Assembly (NCBI GenBank): GCA_009929485.1
Contig: SAAJ01000019.1
Span: 1-56,041 of the forward strand
Source: Negativicutes bacterium
GTDB taxonomy: Bacteria > Bacillota > Negativicutes > Anaeromusales > Anaeromusaceae
Length of the DNA stretch: 56,041 nt
Reading direction: 5' to 3'
Position 1 is the stretch's first letter. Each line of letters opens with the position of its first letter. This document shows, piece by piece, positions 54,259-56,041 of this stretch. The position numbers and the translations under genes were made by a program. The notes beneath the pieces are model-generated. The model searched no databases. It saw only the letters and a list, made by a program, of their open reading frames with translations, and was not told where the DNA came from.

Positions 54259-54692
54259 TTAGCGAATCTCAATTTGCTTGTTCGTCGGCGTCGGCGACAG
54301 TTTGGGCAAGGTAACCTTCAAAACGCCTTCTTCAAAGGCCGCTTCAATCTTCGTGGCATCCACATCGCGGATAAAGAAGCTTCGCTGAACTTGCCCCGCA
54401 TGGCGTTCGCGGCGCACGTAGTTTTCTTCTTTTGTTTCCTTTTCCTCGCCGCGGCGAGCGCTGATGGTCAAATAGTGCTCATCATAAGTGAGGCTGATTT
54501 CATCTTTTTTGACGCCCGGCAAATCCGCCTCTAACAAATAGGCGGCATCGGTTTCCTTCACATCCACCCGGAACGTATGCCTTGCAACGGCCCCCAAGGC
54601 TCATCGAAAAACTGATCCACCATCCGATCCAGACTATCGAGACGTTTGCCAACTTCTCCTCCAGCGCGTCGAAACGGTACCAATCCAAACAT
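54259..54692 (-). pseudogene. Small heat-shock protein Hsp20 with a frameshift
   Basis: The N-terminal part (MFGLVPFRR, then DSLDRMVDQFFDEPWG) starts at the ATG at 54692 behind AAGGAAG. The alpha-crystallin domain (FRVDVKETDAAYLLEADLPGVKKDEI in parts: RVDVKETD, EADLPGVKK, then FEEGVLKVTLPK) is in the next frame. The change falls in a five-G run near 54590; one extra G would join both to one protein of about 144 residues, the normal length. Either the base is a sequencing error or the gene is broken. Hsp20 binds unfolded proteins under stress. Confidence 0.8.
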
Positions 54693-54941
54693 ACTTCCTT
54701 CCCCCTTCGTGTAACATGTAGTAAAGACGCCAAATGTCTTTCTAACTATTATTATACTCTTTAAGGTCAAAAGGTCAATATGGAAATCAGCAGAATATTC
54801 CTTTTGAAAAAGCGTCTTTTATTTAGGTCTTTGTTTTATCTAGATCCTCTATGGTTACGCCAAAAGCAGCAGGATATCTTCTAAAAGACAGAGAAATTCT
54901 GCCTGTAATAACGTTGCGCTATGCAAAAAGGATGGATGTAC

Positions 54942-55784
54942 ATGAAACAAATCTCCCAACGCCTTCTGCCTTGGCTGGCTCTTTGCCTCTTGACTCTGCT
55001 GCTGCTCACAGGCTGCGTCTCGGCCGCACCGGATAAAACACCGCCGCTCCTTGTCAGCATCGAAAGCGGCGACGGCATTACTCTGGAAGAAACCGCCGAC
55101 TTTCAACAGGCGGCTCGCGCAACAACGGCATACTATCAAGAGCAAGGCTTGCAGTTAAAAAAACCAGTCACCCTCGTTCTAACCCGCAACCGCCAGACAT
55201 TTTTAACTGAATCTGTTTCTCGTTTCAAGGTTAGCGAACTAGAAGTCCATAAGGCGGCCAAAGCCGTCGATGCCTTAGCCGGAGACCATTTGATTGTTTT
55301 TAATGTAAACGGTACGCCCACCACCAGACAGCGCGTCTTCATTCTAGCTCATGAATTGACTCATCAGTATCAGCGCGAACTGGCTGGCGCTAACGCTGGC
55401 GGCGTCAAGTGGATGCTAGAGGGCATGGCGGAAGCCGTCGGCGCGCAACTAGTCGCCAGAGCCGGTTTTTTCTCCGTTCCTCAGTACAAAGCGAATTGGC
55501 AAACAGGCATTACCTTAGCACCGCAGAAACCGGCCCTAAGCGAGCTGCGAACCAGCAGCGGCTGGTCCAATTCTCTTTCCACCTACGGCGGCCCGCTCAC
55601 CTATAAGACAGCAGGACTCGCCAACCTTGTTCTCTTGGAACGACACGGCACTCCTAAAATCCTCGCATATTTCCGGGAACTAAGCCGGGGCGCTACGCCG
55701 GAAAGCGCGTTCCGCCAGGCTTTCGGTCAGGAAATGGACCAGTTTGAAAACGAAATCGCAGTCCTGTGCCGTAAGGCGTCCTAA
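54942..55784 (+). CDS. Lipoprotein with HELTH metallopeptidase motif
   Basis: Exported lipoprotein of 280 residues (LALCLLTLLLLTGCVSAAP; lipobox LTGC). The mature part contains the zinc motif HELTH (His137, Glu138, His141) and a downstream Glu in LEGMAEAVGAQ (Glu160 or Glu164), typical of gluzincins and the Peptidase_MA-like group. The rest is a short helical scaffold. It is probably a periplasm-facing protease of unknown substrate. The ATG at 54942 has AAAAGGA eight bases before it; an ATG seven codons upstream has no ribosome site. A short repeat follows the stop. Confidence 0.75.
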   Translation: MKQISQRLLPWLALCLLTLLLLTGCVSAAPDKTPPLLVSIESGDGITLEETADFQQAARATTAYYQEQGLQLKKPVTLVLTRNRQTFLTESVSRFKVSELEVHKAAKAVDALAGDHLIVFNVNGTPTTRQRVFILAHELTHQYQRELAGANAGGVKWMLEGMAEAVGAQLVARAGFFSVPQYKANWQTGITLAPQKPALSELRTSSGWSNSLSTYGGPLTYKTAGLANLVLLERHGTPKILAYFRELSRGATPESAFRQAFGQEMDQFENEIAVLCRKAS

Positions 55785-55802
55785 AAGAAGAGCGAATAAA
55801 AA

Positions 55803-55814
55803 TTGAACAGGAGT
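55803..55814 (+). repeat. Start of a purine-rich repeat copy
   Basis: TTGAACAGGAGT, the first 12 bases of the repeat, 18 bases after the lipoprotein stop; the remainder is missing or diverged. Confidence 0.6.
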
Positions 55815-56041
55815 GTTCTCATAAAGTCCTTAAATCCATCGAATAAAATTCCACAACTAAACCTTGGCACGGGCATTTTGAAAATCTAATCCACCGCAAG
55901 TCCAATCGTTCGAAAATGGGTATAGCAAAGCTAACCATTGGAAAATGGTTGAAAATGCAAACATGAGATTAAGCGTGAAGCTATGAAGCTAACTCTACCG
56001 GTGGTAAAATTTCTTTCCAGATATCAAAGTCGTGTTTTTGG
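55815..56041. other. Right-hand end without recognised gene
   Basis: AT-rich DNA. A minus-strand frame of 19 codons enters from the window edge and stops at 55981 (last residues near WKEILPPVELAS). It might be the end of a gene or of a transposase outside the window, but it is too short to identify. Small inverted repeats such as CCATTGGAAAATGG occur at 55890-55945. Confidence 0.3.

Noticed and set aside
55981..56041. Transposase end at the right edge
   Set aside because: Only 19 codons are visible; no motif can be assigned.

Overview
The window looks like a chromosomal segment of a diderm Firmicute (Negativicutes, most likely a Sporomusaceae-type anaerobe). This rests on gene content, not on any search. 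An RND efflux pump and periplasmic adaptors imply an outer membrane. The 5-oxoproline cluster has the gene set of the Bacillus ycsFGI-kipIA operon, biotin synthesis uses the pimelate-dependent BioW route, ribosome binding sites are strong AGGAGG types, and TTG and GTG starts occur. No plasmid, phage or complete insertion-sequence gene was recognised.

Layout. 0.2-8.5 kb: UspA stress protein, RND pump with lipoprotein adaptor, a secreted DUF3298-type protein, an ArsB/NhaD-type transporter. 7.3-12 kb: NRAMP-like carrier, DUF1445 protein and PxpA/PxpC/PxpB 5-oxoprolinase, behind a promoter and a possible leader attenuator. 12.1-16.5 kb: DNA polymerase IV, a PepT-like peptidase, a secreted glucosaminidase, a secreted unknown. 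16.6-20.7 kb: MacB/Lol-like ABC exporter with adaptor. 20.7-26.9 kb: polyphosphate block (HD hydrolase, two Ppx/GppA-HD proteins, Ppk1). 27-30 kb: histidine phosphatase, small unknown protein, a dense DnaA-box cluster, tRNA-Arg(ACG), NhaC antiporter. 30.4-35.8 kb: GGDEF/degenerate HD-GYP sensor and an Rrf2-cydA-cydB operon with an 18-bp palindromic operator. 36-42.8 kb: a signalling region with a PAS/GAF sensor, CheB and a CheA hybrid, all truncated at rearrangement junctions, next to an intact sigma-54 activator and a matching sigma-54 promoter. 42.9-46.4 kb: biotin operon (unknown membrane protein, bioW, bioF, bioD) with a BirA-like operator. 46.5-55.8 kb: RsbW-like ATPase, sensor kinase, cyclophilin, TauE/SafE permease, secreted propeller-like protein plus glycerophosphodiesterase, PHP phosphatase, frameshifted Hsp20, HELTH lipoprotein.

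The most unusual genome-scale feature is a family of purine-rich intergenic repeats (start TTGAACAGGAG, end GGGTACGA). They sit right after stop codons, even supplying the last codons of dinB and bioF, and often occur as facing pairs enclosing a second palindromic repeat (GAGATTGCCGCG...CAATCTC). Two probable one-base frameshifts (a 7-C run at 36.3 kb and a 5-G run near 54.59 kb) and the chimeric junctions at 38.04 and 38.9 kb could be true mutations or assembly/sequencing artefacts; raw reads would decide.
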